Assembly: GCA_041499965.1 (NCBI GenBank)
Contig: JBGQLG010000027.1
Coordinates: 1-42,659 of the forward strand
From: AR5 sp041499965
GTDB taxonomy: Bacteria; Methylomirabilota; Methylomirabilia; Rokubacteriales; CSP1-6
Direction: 5' to 3'
Length of the DNA stretch: 42,659 nt
The notes beneath the pieces were generated by a model. The model ran no database searches and was not told the origin of the DNA. It worked only from the letters and a program-made list of their open reading frames with translations. Shown one piece after another: positions 16,948 through 23,826 of this stretch (position 1 is the first letter of the stretch; every line of letters starts with the position of its first letter). The translations under genes and the position numbers were made by a program.

Positions 16948-17397
16948 GTGGCGAGAAAGCACACATTGCCAGCATTTCTGAAGGACGTCGTCACGCCGGA
17001 CGCCTACGAACGCTGGTTACGGCGGAAGGCGATGGCTCACCTGAAGCGTGATCGAAAGCGCGGACGCACGTGTGCCGTGGCGTTGTACAAGGAGGCAATC
17101 CACGGGGCCGTCGTCCTGTCCGACGGCAAGGACGCGTACACCGGGGAAGCGCTCAGTTGGGAGCTCATCAGCACGTACAGGAATGAGGACTCCAAGGCCG
17201 GACGCCATGGGTACAAGGCTGGGTTTGCGCTGCTGCCGACGATCGACCACGTGACGCCGGAAGCATTGGAAGGAAGCTTCCGGGTCTGTGGGTGGAGAAC
17301 GAACGATGCGAAGAACGACTTGTCTCTGGCAGCGTTTCTTGAGCTCTGCCAGAGGGCACTGACCCATGCAGGATACAGGATCGAGAGAAGTGGCTAA
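16948..17397 (+). CDS. Integron cassette 3: HNH-nuclease-like protein
   Basis: A 149-aa protein whose GTG start lies 3 nt after the R' box GTTAGCC and whose TAA stop is inside the next R''. The C-terminal half has DAYTGEALSW (residues 62-71), LPTIDHVTPEALEGSFRVCG (with Asp100-His101) and TNDAKNDLSLAAF (Asn119 to Asp124). This spacing of YTG, DH and N-D-x-K-N-D recalls the beta-beta-alpha-metal fold of HNH endonucleases, although zinc cysteine pairs are absent. A Lys/Arg-rich N-terminus (residues 24-40) could contact nucleic acid. Nuclease activity is an inference; anti-phage or DNA-processing roles are possible. Confidence 0.7.
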   Translation: MARKHTLPAFLKDVVTPDAYERWLRRKAMAHLKRDRKRGRTCAVALYKEAIHGAVVLSDGKDAYTGEALSWELISTYRNEDSKAGRHGYKAGFALLPTIDHVTPEALEGSFRVCGWRTNDAKNDLSLAAFLELCQRALTHAGYRIERSG

Positions 17398-17463
17398 CAA
17401 TACGTTGAACCGGACCGCTGGCTCGCATTCGCTCGCCGCGGCCGGTCAACGTGCGCGTTGGAC
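17392..17463 (+). other. attC recombination site (72 bp)
   Basis: R'' GGCTAAC (17392-17398) is the exact complement of R' GTTAGCC at 16938, closing cassette 3. R' GTTGGAC is at 17457-17463. Inner arms ACGTTG-A-ACCGG and CCGGTCAACGT pair with one extrahelical A. No GTCCAAC partner for the last R' is seen before the next gene block, so the fourth position is not closed. Confidence 0.88.
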
Positions 17464-17481
17464 CGCGGGAAGAGGCAAGGG

Positions 17482-18279
17482 ATGACCGACGTTCGGGATC
17501 AGTGGGCGGCGGGGTCAACCTACGAGGACTTCATGGGCCGGTGGAGCCGCCGCCTCGCGCCTCAGTTCGTGTCCTGGTTGCGGATCCCCCGTGGTGTTCA
17601 CTGGCTGGATGTTGGGTGTGGTACGGGATCGCTGGCCCACGCGATCTGCAGCCACGCCGACCCGGCGTCTGTCGTGGGCTGCGATCCAGCCATTCCCCTC
17701 GTCGAATTCGCTCGAGAACATAGCCGTGATGCCCGGGTATCCTTCGTCGCCGCTGGAGTTGGAAGCCTCCCTCGCCGTCCTGGGGGATACGGCAGCGTGA
17801 CCTCGTTGCTCGCGTTGAATTTCTTCCCTGACTCCGAAGCCGCCGTTCACGAAATGCGGTCCGTCGCTGCGCCACAGGCCACCGTGGCCGCGTGCGTGTG
17901 GGACTACGGTGACGGAATGCAGTTCCTGCGCTACTTCTGGGATGCCGCTGCCGCGGTGGATCCCGCGGCCCGAGACCTCGACGAAGGCAACCGATTCCCT
18001 CTCTGCCGCCGCGACGCACTGACGGTACTGTTCCGCGGCGGCGGCCTTGGCGACGTACGCTGCGAGCCGATCGAGATCCCCACGACATTCGCCAGCTTCG
18101 ATGACTACTGGCGCCCTCTTCTTGGAGGAACGGGTCCCGTTCCGTCATACGTTGCGTCGCTTGACGCTGATCGTCGCGCGATCCTGGCGCGGCAGCTTGA
18201 AGCGACGTTGCGGCGAGGACTCGATGGAACGATCGCCCTCACCGCTCGAGCCTGGGCGGTTCGTGGAACGGTGAGCTGA
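17482..18279 (+). CDS. Class I SAM-dependent methyltransferase, in fourth-cassette position
   Basis: A 265-aa methyltransferase. The SAM motif I is WLDVGCGTGSLAHAI (about residues 41-55), followed by an acidic residue in VGCDPA for the ribose hydroxyls, then a UbiE/Methyltransf_11-like fold with SLLALNFFPD. An FDDYWRPLLGG segment in the C-terminal third is typical of small-molecule methyltransferases of this group. The substrate is unknown. The ATG is 18 nt after the last attC R' box, with AGAGGCAAGG as ribosome-binding site. It has the position and orientation of a cassette gene but lacks a recognisable downstream attC. Confidence 0.83.
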   Translation: MTDVRDQWAAGSTYEDFMGRWSRRLAPQFVSWLRIPRGVHWLDVGCGTGSLAHAICSHADPASVVGCDPAIPLVEFAREHSRDARVSFVAAGVGSLPRRPGGYGSVTSLLALNFFPDSEAAVHEMRSVAAPQATVAACVWDYGDGMQFLRYFWDAAAAVDPAARDLDEGNRFPLCRRDALTVLFRGGGLGDVRCEPIEIPTTFASFDDYWRPLLGGTGPVPSYVASLDADRRAILARQLEATLRRGLDGTIALTARAWAVRGTVS

Positions 18280-18344
18280 CGATCGCGCTGCCTGACATCC
18301 GGCACGAGGGCCGCCCGGTGATGCCACAGCAAGAGGTCTACGTT

Positions 18345-18379
18345 GCGGGAACCATGTTGCGGGAACCCGCGGGAACATG
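18345..18379. repeat. Triple GCGGGAAC repeat with overlapping hairpin
   Basis: GCGGGAAC occurs at 18345-18352, 18359-18366 and 18369-18376. The last two overlap an inverted repeat: CATGTTGCGGG (18353-18363) pairs with CCCGC plus AACATG (ending 18379), with GGG bulged out. Located 40-70 nt upstream of a promoter-like box, the cluster looks like an operator for a DNA-binding protein. Confidence 0.5.
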
Positions 18380-18391
18380 GGCGAAGACCCA

Positions 18392-18418
18392 TTGGCCGAG
18401 TGGCCGATCGGGTATAGA
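18392..18418 (+). promoter_or_regulatory. Candidate promoter for the MmgE/PrpD gene
   Basis: TTGGCC (18392-18397), a 15-nt spacer and TATAGA (18413-18418, preceded by GG). The spacer is short. The start codon is about 190 nt downstream. Confidence 0.35.
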
Positions 18419-18606
18419 GTCTGCCGCGAAGCACGGTAGCCCCGGGCCGGCCGAACCGCGCTTCGTGACGTTCCGGACGGGCCGCGACGTACGGCGCGTC
18501 CTCACGACGTAGCCACCCACGTCATCCGGAACCTCCTCGGCCGCTCACGGGCGTCCTGCGTCCGCGCCGCCCGGGGAGGCGGCTGAGAGGCCCGGCGCGC
18601 GAGGCG

Positions 18607-19998
18607 ATGGAGCCAGCCATGGACCCGATCAGGAAGTTCGTCACGCACTTCGTCTCGGCGCGGTGCGAAGACCTCTCGCCGCAGGTGGTCGAGGCGGTGA
18701 AGATGACCGTGCTCGACACCGCGGGTGCCGCGCTCGCCGGCAGCTCCAGCGAGGCCGGGCGCGGGATCGCGCGGATCGCGCAGCGGTACGGCGGCGGCAC
18801 GGGCAGCACGCTGCTGGCCCACGGTGGTCGGGTGGCGACCCCGATGGCGGCGCTCGCCAACGGGGTGATGGCCCGCTGCTGCGAGCTGGACGGCACGCAC
18901 GAGAGTGGCGGCGGCCACGTCGGCGTCTGCATGGTGCCCGCCGCACTCGCGCTCGCCGAGGGCGCGCCGGTGAGCGGGCGCGAGCTGGCGCTCGGCATCG
19001 CGCTGGGCGTGGACATGCTCTGCCGCCTCCGGATGGGCGCCGGCAAGTCCAAGGCGATCGGATGGATGGCCGAGACGCTGGCCCCCATGAGCGTGGCGGC
19101 CATGGGCTCGCGGCTCCTCGGGCTCGACGAGGAGCGAATGCTCGACGCCATCGGCCTGGCCTACGCGTCGTGCAGCGGCAACGTGCAGCCGACGGTCGAG
19201 GGCGCGTGGAGCCTGTGGACCCCGGCCGGCAACGCGGCGGCGGCCGGCATCTTGGCCATCGACATGGCGCGCGAGGGATTCCAGGGGCCGCGCAATCCGC
19301 TGCTAGGCGAGTTCGGGCTCTATCGGCTCTATTTCCGGGGCGACTACGACGAGGAGGCGCTGCTGGGTGATCTCGGCGAGCGGAACGAGATCGTCAACAA
19401 CAGCCTCAAGCCCTACCCGACCTGCAAGTCCACGCATCACGCGATCGCCACGACGCTCGAGCTGGTCCAGGCGCACGGCATCATGCCCGAGCAGGTGCGG
19501 CGCGTGACGGTGGCGACCAACACGATGGGCGCCACCCAGTGCGGCTTCGACGCGACGGGCGCCCCGAAGACGGCGCCGGCGACGCCGGGGGCGGCGAAGT
19601 TCAGCATCCCGTTCACGGTGGCCGCGGCCATCGCCCGGCGGCAGGTAACGCTGGAGGAGTTCACGGACGAGGCGATCCGCGACGCCGGGCTGCTGGCGCT
19701 GGCCGCCCGGGTGGAGACGCGCATCGACCCGGCCAAGGACGCGCTGCCGATGCTCTACCCGCCCATGGACGTGCGGATCGAGACCACCGACGGGCGGGTG
19801 ATCGCGGGGTGCGAGCCCTTCGTGAAGGGCCATCCGAGCAAGCCCTTCACGCTGGGCGACTGCGTCGAGCGCTTCGTGACGGCGGCGGGCGCCGCCGTGC
19901 GGCCGCTCACCCGCGAGCGCCTCGAGCGCTTCGTGTCGATGGTGGAAGATCTGGAATATGTGACGGACGCGGGCAAGATGGCGCCGCTGCTCGCCTGA
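18607..19998 (+). CDS. MmgE/PrpD family protein
   Basis: A 463-aa protein of the 2-methylcitrate dehydratase/cis-aconitate decarboxylase family. The helical domain shows VKMTVLDTAGAALAGS, a hinge ARCCELDGTHESGGGHVG where PrpD usually has a DFDDTH.-like motif, and NNSLKPYPTCKSTHHAI for the second conserved block. KFSIPFTVAAAI and YPPMDVRIETTDGR end the fold. The His and Asp are conserved in type but the motif is altered, so substrate is open. ATG 18607 or ATG 18619 could be the start. An oxidoreductase of the hydroxyisobutyrate dehydrogenase family follows 31 nt later, probably co-transcribed. Confidence 0.87.
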   Translation: MEPAMDPIRKFVTHFVSARCEDLSPQVVEAVKMTVLDTAGAALAGSSSEAGRGIARIAQRYGGGTGSTLLAHGGRVATPMAALANGVMARCCELDGTHESGGGHVGVCMVPAALALAEGAPVSGRELALGIALGVDMLCRLRMGAGKSKAIGWMAETLAPMSVAAMGSRLLGLDEERMLDAIGLAYASCSGNVQPTVEGAWSLWTPAGNAAAAGILAIDMAREGFQGPRNPLLGEFGLYRLYFRGDYDEEALLGDLGERNEIVNNSLKPYPTCKSTHHAIATTLELVQAHGIMPEQVRRVTVATNTMGATQCGFDATGAPKTAPATPGAAKFSIPFTVAAAIARRQVTLEEFTDEAIRDAGLLALAARVETRIDPAKDALPMLYPPMDVRIETTDGRVIAGCEPFVKGHPSKPFTLGDCVERFVTAAGAAVRPLTRERLERFVSMVEDLEYVTDAGKMAPLLA

Positions 19999-20029
19999 GC
20001 GGCGACACCACCTGATCGGAGACCACGCG

Positions 20030-20929
20030 ATGAGCGAGCGGGCGCGGATCGGTTTCATCGGCCTCGGCGTCATGGGCGGTCGCATGGCCGGGACCTTGGC
20101 GCGTGCGGGTCACTCCCTCGCCGTGCACGACGTCGACCGGGCCAAGGTCGGCGCGCTGGCCGCCGCCGGCGCTGCCGCCTGCGCCACGCCGAAGGAGGTG
20201 GCGCAGCGGAGCGACGTCGTCTTCACGAGCCTGCCGCTGCCGGCAACGGTGCGGTCGGTCTACCTCGGGCCCGACGGCGTGCTCGAGGGCGTGCGGCCGG
20301 GCGTGGTCCTCGTGGACACGAGCACGGTGGACCCGGAGACGAGCCGCGCGGTCGGCGCGGCCGCCGAGGCTCGCGGTGTCCAGTACCTCGACGCGCCGGT
20401 GAGCGGTGGCTGGCGAGAGGCGGAGACCGGCGCGCTCGTCATCATCGTCGGTGGCGACCGCGAGGCGTTCGACCGGGTCAGGGATGTGCTGGCCGTGCTG
20501 GGCCCGTCCATTCACTACGCGGGGCCTTCCGGCGCCGGCAGCGTCGTCAAGCTGGTCAACAACGTCATGTCGATGGGCAACGTGCTGGTCGCCGCCGAGG
20601 CGTTCGTGCTCGGCGTCCGGGCGGGGATGGAGCCGCAGCGGCTGTTCGAGATCCTCCGTACGAGCGCCGGCCGCTCGTACCACTTCGAGAAGCGGTTCCC
20701 CAACATCCTGGCGCGCAACTTTGCGCCCGGCTTCACGGTGGATCTCGCTCGCAAGGACCTCGGCCTGGCCGTGGACATGGCCCGCAGCCACGACGTCCCG
20801 GTGCCGGCGACGAGCCTGCTGCACCAGCTCTACAACGCCTGCGCCGCGCTGGGCGAGGGCCAGAGCGACTTCGCGGCCATCATCAAGCTGTACGAGTCGT
20901 GGGCGCGGACGGAGGTCAAGGGGACATGA
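20030..20929 (+). CDS. NAD(P)-dependent beta-hydroxyacid dehydrogenase (3-hydroxyisobutyrate dehydrogenase family)
   Basis: A 299-aa dehydrogenase. The N-terminal Rossmann motif is IGFIGLGVMGGRMA, the substrate loop is DAPVSGGWREAETGAL, and the catalytic Lys lies in GSVVKLVNNVMSMGNV. The all-helical C-terminal domain has FTVDLARKDLGLAVDMA. Typical reactions are oxidation of 3-hydroxyisobutyrate or reduction of tartronate semialdehyde; the substrate here is not determined. The ATG follows GATCGGAGACCACGCG. Confidence 0.9.
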   Translation: MSERARIGFIGLGVMGGRMAGTLARAGHSLAVHDVDRAKVGALAAAGAAACATPKEVAQRSDVVFTSLPLPATVRSVYLGPDGVLEGVRPGVVLVDTSTVDPETSRAVGAAAEARGVQYLDAPVSGGWREAETGALVIIVGGDREAFDRVRDVLAVLGPSIHYAGPSGAGSVVKLVNNVMSMGNVLVAAEAFVLGVRAGMEPQRLFEILRTSAGRSYHFEKRFPNILARNFAPGFTVDLARKDLGLAVDMARSHDVPVPATSLLHQLYNACAALGEGQSDFAAIIKLYESWARTEVKGT

Positions 20930-20950
20930 CCCATCGCGGCGACCGCGTTC

Positions 20951-21292
20951 GTGGTTCCGGTCACCGTCGGCTATTTCCTGTCTCTTCGCACAGCGGAGCT
21001 CGAGGCCAAGAAACCCTACCTCGAGAAGCAGCTGGTGGCATGTATCGGCGCCGTGGAAGCCGCCGCCCGCGTGGTCACGGCTGAATCGAAGGACCTTCCG
21101 GCCGCGATCAACGCGCTGGATCGCGTGTTTTGGGGGTCTCTGGCGATCTTCGACAACCGCGACGTCGCGAATGCCGTTGCGAAGCTCAGAGCGGCGGTCG
21201 AGGAGCAACCGAGACCCGATCTCAGACCCTTGTCCGAAGCCATCGCTCATCGCTGCAAGGACTTGACGAGAGCCTCGTGGAAGATTCGTTAG
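20951..21292 (+). CDS. Small membrane-anchored-looking protein of 113 aa, unknown
   Basis: The frame reads an N-terminal hydrophobic segment (VVPVTVGYFLSL), then RTAELEAKKPYLEKQ, and a helical region of about 80 residues with FWGSLAIFDNRDVANAVAKL. It could be a membrane anchor with a cytoplasmic or periplasmic helical hairpin. GTG 20951 is the only standard start. The frame runs upstream only to a stop at 20927, and an ATC at 20933 would give a more complete hydrophobic segment, so the true start may be lost or unusual. I do not recognise the family. Confidence 0.5.
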   Translation: MVPVTVGYFLSLRTAELEAKKPYLEKQLVACIGAVEAAARVVTAESKDLPAAINALDRVFWGSLAIFDNRDVANAVAKLRAAVEEQPRPDLRPLSEAIAHRCKDLTRASWKIR

Positions 21293-21326
21293 GTCGCCCG
21301 GCGCGCCACGCGGCCTGGCCCGTGGC

Positions 21327-21334
21327 GGTATCCT
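21327..21334 (+). promoter_or_regulatory. Candidate -10 box ahead of methyltransferase
   Basis: GGTATCCT, 54 nt before the GTG start at 21389, in a gap of 96 nt. No clear -35. Confidence 0.35.
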
Positions 21335-21388
21335 GAACCCTCGCGCCGGCCTCGGGCCGGCGACTTCGCGCGCCGGAGGAACGAGATC

Positions 21389-22213
21389 GTGTCGAGCGAG
21401 CCGTTGAGGCATGAGACGTACACGCACGGGCATGCGCCCGCCACGGTCCGCCAGCACGGGCGGCGGACCGCCGAGGAGGCGGCGGCGTTCCTCCTGCCCG
21501 AGCTGCGGCCCGGGATGCGCCTGGTCGACGTCGGCTGCGGCCCGGGCAGCATCACCCGCGGGCTCGCGGAGCGCCTGGCCCCCGGCGAGGTGGTCGGCGT
21601 CGACCTCTCCGGCGAGACGCTGGCCGCGGCGCGCGCCGAGGCGGTAGCCCGGGGGCTGGGCAACCTCCGGTACGAGGAGGGCAGCGTGTACGAGCTGCCG
21701 TTCCCCGACGGGTCGTTCGACGTCGCCTACGCGCACCAGGTCGTCCAGCACCTGCGCGAGCCGGCCGCGGCGCTGGGCGAGATGCTCCGCGTGGTGCGGC
21801 CCGGCGGCCTCGTGGCCGTGCGCGACGTCGACTGGGGCACCGTCTCCTACTGGCCGCCCGACCCGTGGCTCGACCGGTTCGTCGAGACTCACTTCAAGAC
21901 CTGGTACCGGAACGGCGGCGAGCCCCGCATGGGGCGCCACCTCCGGGCGCTCTTCAACGCCGCGGGCGTCGCCGACCTGCAGGTCACGGCCTCCGTGTGG
22001 TGCTACGCCACGCCCGGCGAGACGATCGAGTGGGGAGAGTCCTACGCCGAGCGCCTCCTGACCTCGCCCATGGGCGGCCGCGCGGTCGAGTACGGGTTCG
22101 CCACCCGCGAGGATCTCGAGGCCATGGCGGCGGCCTTCCGGGCCTGGGCGGTGCATCCCGACGCGTTCTGGGCGTTCACGCACGTCGCGGCCCTGGCCCG
22201 AAAGCCCGGCTGA
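21389..22213 (+). CDS. Class I SAM-dependent methyltransferase (UbiE/Methyltransf_11 type)
   Basis: A 274-aa methyltransferase with a textbook SAM site: LVDVGCGPGSITRGLAERL (motif I, about residue 46), VVGVDLSGETL (motif II acidic residue), EGSVYELPFPDGSFDVAYAH (motif III/IV) and RVVRPGGLVAVRD (motif V). The C-terminal 110 residues are variable and would form the substrate cap. The GTG start has GGAGGAACGAG as ribosome-binding site. Small-molecule or lipid/quinone methylation is most likely; the substrate is unknown. The next gene downstream is a 36-aa Lys/Gly-rich peptide. Confidence 0.9.
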   Translation: MSSEPLRHETYTHGHAPATVRQHGRRTAEEAAAFLLPELRPGMRLVDVGCGPGSITRGLAERLAPGEVVGVDLSGETLAAARAEAVARGLGNLRYEEGSVYELPFPDGSFDVAYAHQVVQHLREPAAALGEMLRVVRPGGLVAVRDVDWGTVSYWPPDPWLDRFVETHFKTWYRNGGEPRMGRHLRALFNAAGVADLQVTASVWCYATPGETIEWGESYAERLLTSPMGGRAVEYGFATREDLEAMAAAFRAWAVHPDAFWAFTHVAALARKPG

Positions 22214-22234
22214 GGGGACAACAGCGACTTCTCC

Positions 22235-22264
22235 TTGCCCGGCGAGGCGGCGGCCGGGTATCGT
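22235..22264 (+). promoter_or_regulatory. Candidate promoter for the 36-aa peptide gene
   Basis: TTGCCC (22235-22240), an 18-nt spacer and TATCGT (22259-22264, preceded by GG). The start codon at 22318 is 53 nt downstream. This implies the peptide has its own transcript. Confidence 0.45.
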
Positions 22265-22317
22265 GGTCATCCGCCCGGCGGCGACGAGCGCCGGGCGACA
22301 CCTCAAGGAGGCCGGGG

Positions 22318-22428
22318 ATGAAGAAGAAGAGCACGAAGGGCAAGAAGAAGACTCGGGATCTCGCGGTGAAGTCGGTCAAGGGCGGCTCGGTGAAGGGTGG
22401 GATGAGCGCCATCAAGATGCGGGCGTGA
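22318..22428 (+). CDS. 36-aa Lys-rich peptide with repeated VKGG motif
   Basis: A short ORF with an excellent ribosome-binding site (AAGGAGG, 8 nt before ATG). It begins MKKKSTKGKKKTRDLAVK and continues SVKGGSVKGG, ending MSAIKMRA. The highly basic first half, a DL motif and the tandem VKGG are reminiscent of small proteins suspected to be precursor peptides with double-Gly-type sites, but this is recollection and not a family match. It could instead be a nucleic-acid-binding peptide. A methyltransferase lies upstream and a Mur-ligase-like enzyme 23 nt downstream, the kind of neighbours a modified peptide would have. Confidence 0.6.
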   Translation: MKKKSTKGKKKTRDLAVKSVKGGSVKGGMSAIKMRA

Positions 22429-22451
22429 CGATGTAAGGTCAGGCGCCACCC

Positions 22452-23732
22452 GTGCCGTCCGGCCGTGTGACGCCTGACCCCCTCGTGCTGGCGCGCGCCC
22501 TCGAGGCCATGCGGCACGATCTGACCGGTGTCCTCACCATCGGCGTCACTGGGACCAAGGGCAAGACCTCCACCACCGAATTCATCGGGCAGCTGATGGC
22601 CGCCCGCGGCCTGCGCACGGCCGTCTCCAGCAGTGAATCCGCCCGGATCGGCACGCGGTCGGTGGCCGTGTGCGAGCACTTCGCGGACTTCGCCGCCTTC
22701 GTGCGCCGGTGCCGTCGGGCCGGCATCGAATGCTTGGTGGTGGAGCTGTGCTCCTTTGCGCTGCGCTGGAACGTGCACCGCGGGCTCGACCTCGACGCCT
22801 CCGTGCTGACGAACATCGGCACCGACCACATCTCCGATCACGGCAACGTCCGCAACTACGTGGCGGTAAAGCGACGCATGTTCCGCGATCTCCGCGCGCG
22901 ACCGGCGAGTCCCGCGCCGGTGGCGATCGTGAACGCGGACGACGCCCGCGCCGGCGATTTCCAGCGTGGCCTTGGGCCAGGGGTGCGCGCGACGCCGTAC
23001 AGTCTCCGCGCTCGGACCGGGACCGGACCATCCCGGGTGTGGGCCACCGGCGTGAGGCACGCTGATCGCGGCACGTCGTTCACGGTCCACGGGCTGGCCG
23101 GGCGTTCCCTGCCCTGCCGTACGCGCTTGCACGGCGACTTCAACGTGGCCAACGTCCTGGCCGCGCTCGCCTGCGCCGTCGCCCTCGGCGGCGACCCCCG
23201 CCGCACCGTGGCGGCGGCCGGCGCGCTGGTGCCGCCGCCGGGACGATTCACGATCGTCGGCATGGGGCCGGCCGGCCGGCCCGCGGTCGTGGTCGACTAC
23301 GCCCACACGCCGGAGAGCGTCGGCGCCGCGCTGGCCGCGGCGCGTGACCTGCGCCCGCGCGGCCGCGTTCACGCGGTCTTCGGCTGTGGCGGTGACTGCT
23401 ACAAGGGCAAGCGGCCGCTCATGGGCGCCGCGGCCGCGCGCCGGGCCGACTCGATCATCGTGACCAGCGACAACCCGCGCACCGAGGATCCCCGGTCGAT
23501 CGCCCGGGCCATCCTCCGCGGCATTCCCGCATCGCGTCGTCGCAACGTCCGCGTCGAGCTCGACCGGGCGCGGGCCATCCACGAGGCGATCGGCGAGGCC
23601 GCCGCCGGCGACGTCGTGGTGCTGCTGGGCAAGGGAGCCGAGCGGACGCAGGAGATCGCCGGCAAGACGTCGCGCTTCTCCGACCTGCGGGTGGCCCGCC
23701 GGGCCCTCGACGCTTCCACGCGCCTCTGCTAG
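22452..23732 (+). CDS. MurE-like Mur ligase lacking the N-terminal UDP-binding domain
   Basis: A 426-aa ATP-dependent ligase with Mur central and C-terminal domains. The ATP loop GVTGTKGKTST is at residues 31-41, so the roughly 90-residue UDP-MurNAc-binding domain of true MurE is missing. TNIGTDHISDHG (120-131) and Lys140 in YVAVKRRMF (candidate carbamylated Lys) follow. The C-terminal domain has YAHTPESV, FGCGGDCYKGKRPLMG and DNPR (340-343), the motif that marks diaminopimelate-adding MurE, then GKGAERTQ. It sits outside any cell-wall cluster. It may join an amino acid to a non-UDP acceptor, as FolC, PgsB or cyanophycin synthetase do. Confidence 0.85.
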   Translation: MPSGRVTPDPLVLARALEAMRHDLTGVLTIGVTGTKGKTSTTEFIGQLMAARGLRTAVSSSESARIGTRSVAVCEHFADFAAFVRRCRRAGIECLVVELCSFALRWNVHRGLDLDASVLTNIGTDHISDHGNVRNYVAVKRRMFRDLRARPASPAPVAIVNADDARAGDFQRGLGPGVRATPYSLRARTGTGPSRVWATGVRHADRGTSFTVHGLAGRSLPCRTRLHGDFNVANVLAALACAVALGGDPRRTVAAAGALVPPPGRFTIVGMGPAGRPAVVVDYAHTPESVGAALAAARDLRPRGRVHAVFGCGGDCYKGKRPLMGAAAARRADSIIVTSDNPRTEDPRSIARAILRGIPASRRRNVRVELDRARAIHEAIGEAAAGDVVVLLGKGAERTQEIAGKTSRFSDLRVARRALDASTRLC

Positions 23733-23826
23733 GATTCCGGCATTGCAGGACACGCGGGCCTGCGCTCACTCCCCGGCACGGTCGGACTCTCGGGCCGACG
23801 TCAGACGACCACACGTGGAGGGTGCC

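Larger units (their letters stand above)
18280..18606. other. 327-bp intergenic region without a convincing gene
   Basis: Between the methyltransferase and the MmgE/PrpD gene I see a cluster of three GCGGGAAC repeats, a hairpin and a TATAGA promoter-like box (listed separately). I see no attC and no ORF with family resemblance. A 64-codon open frame at 18318-18512 lacks a ribosome-binding site and coding character. Confidence 0.6.

Noticed and set aside
15418..17463. CRISPR array as explanation for the spaced repeats
   Set aside because: The repeats are short boxes in imperfect palindromes of varying length separated by ORFs, not identical direct repeats with uniform spacers.
18440..18480. 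GCCGAAC followed by GTTCCGG as a possible fifth attC
   Set aside because: The boxes are only about 15 nt apart, R' is off consensus and neither matches the GTCCAAC expected to close the fourth cassette; it is a short hairpin only.
18318..18512. A 64-codon plus-strand frame in the 18.3-18.6 kb gap
   Set aside because: It runs through the GCGGGAAC repeats and promoter-like box; no start signal or family resemblance.
19907..22306. A 799-codon open frame on the minus strand, antisense to three genes
   Set aside because: The composition (Arg/His/Asp/Gly runs) is that of an antisense shadow in GC-rich DNA; the plus-strand genes carry clear family motifs.
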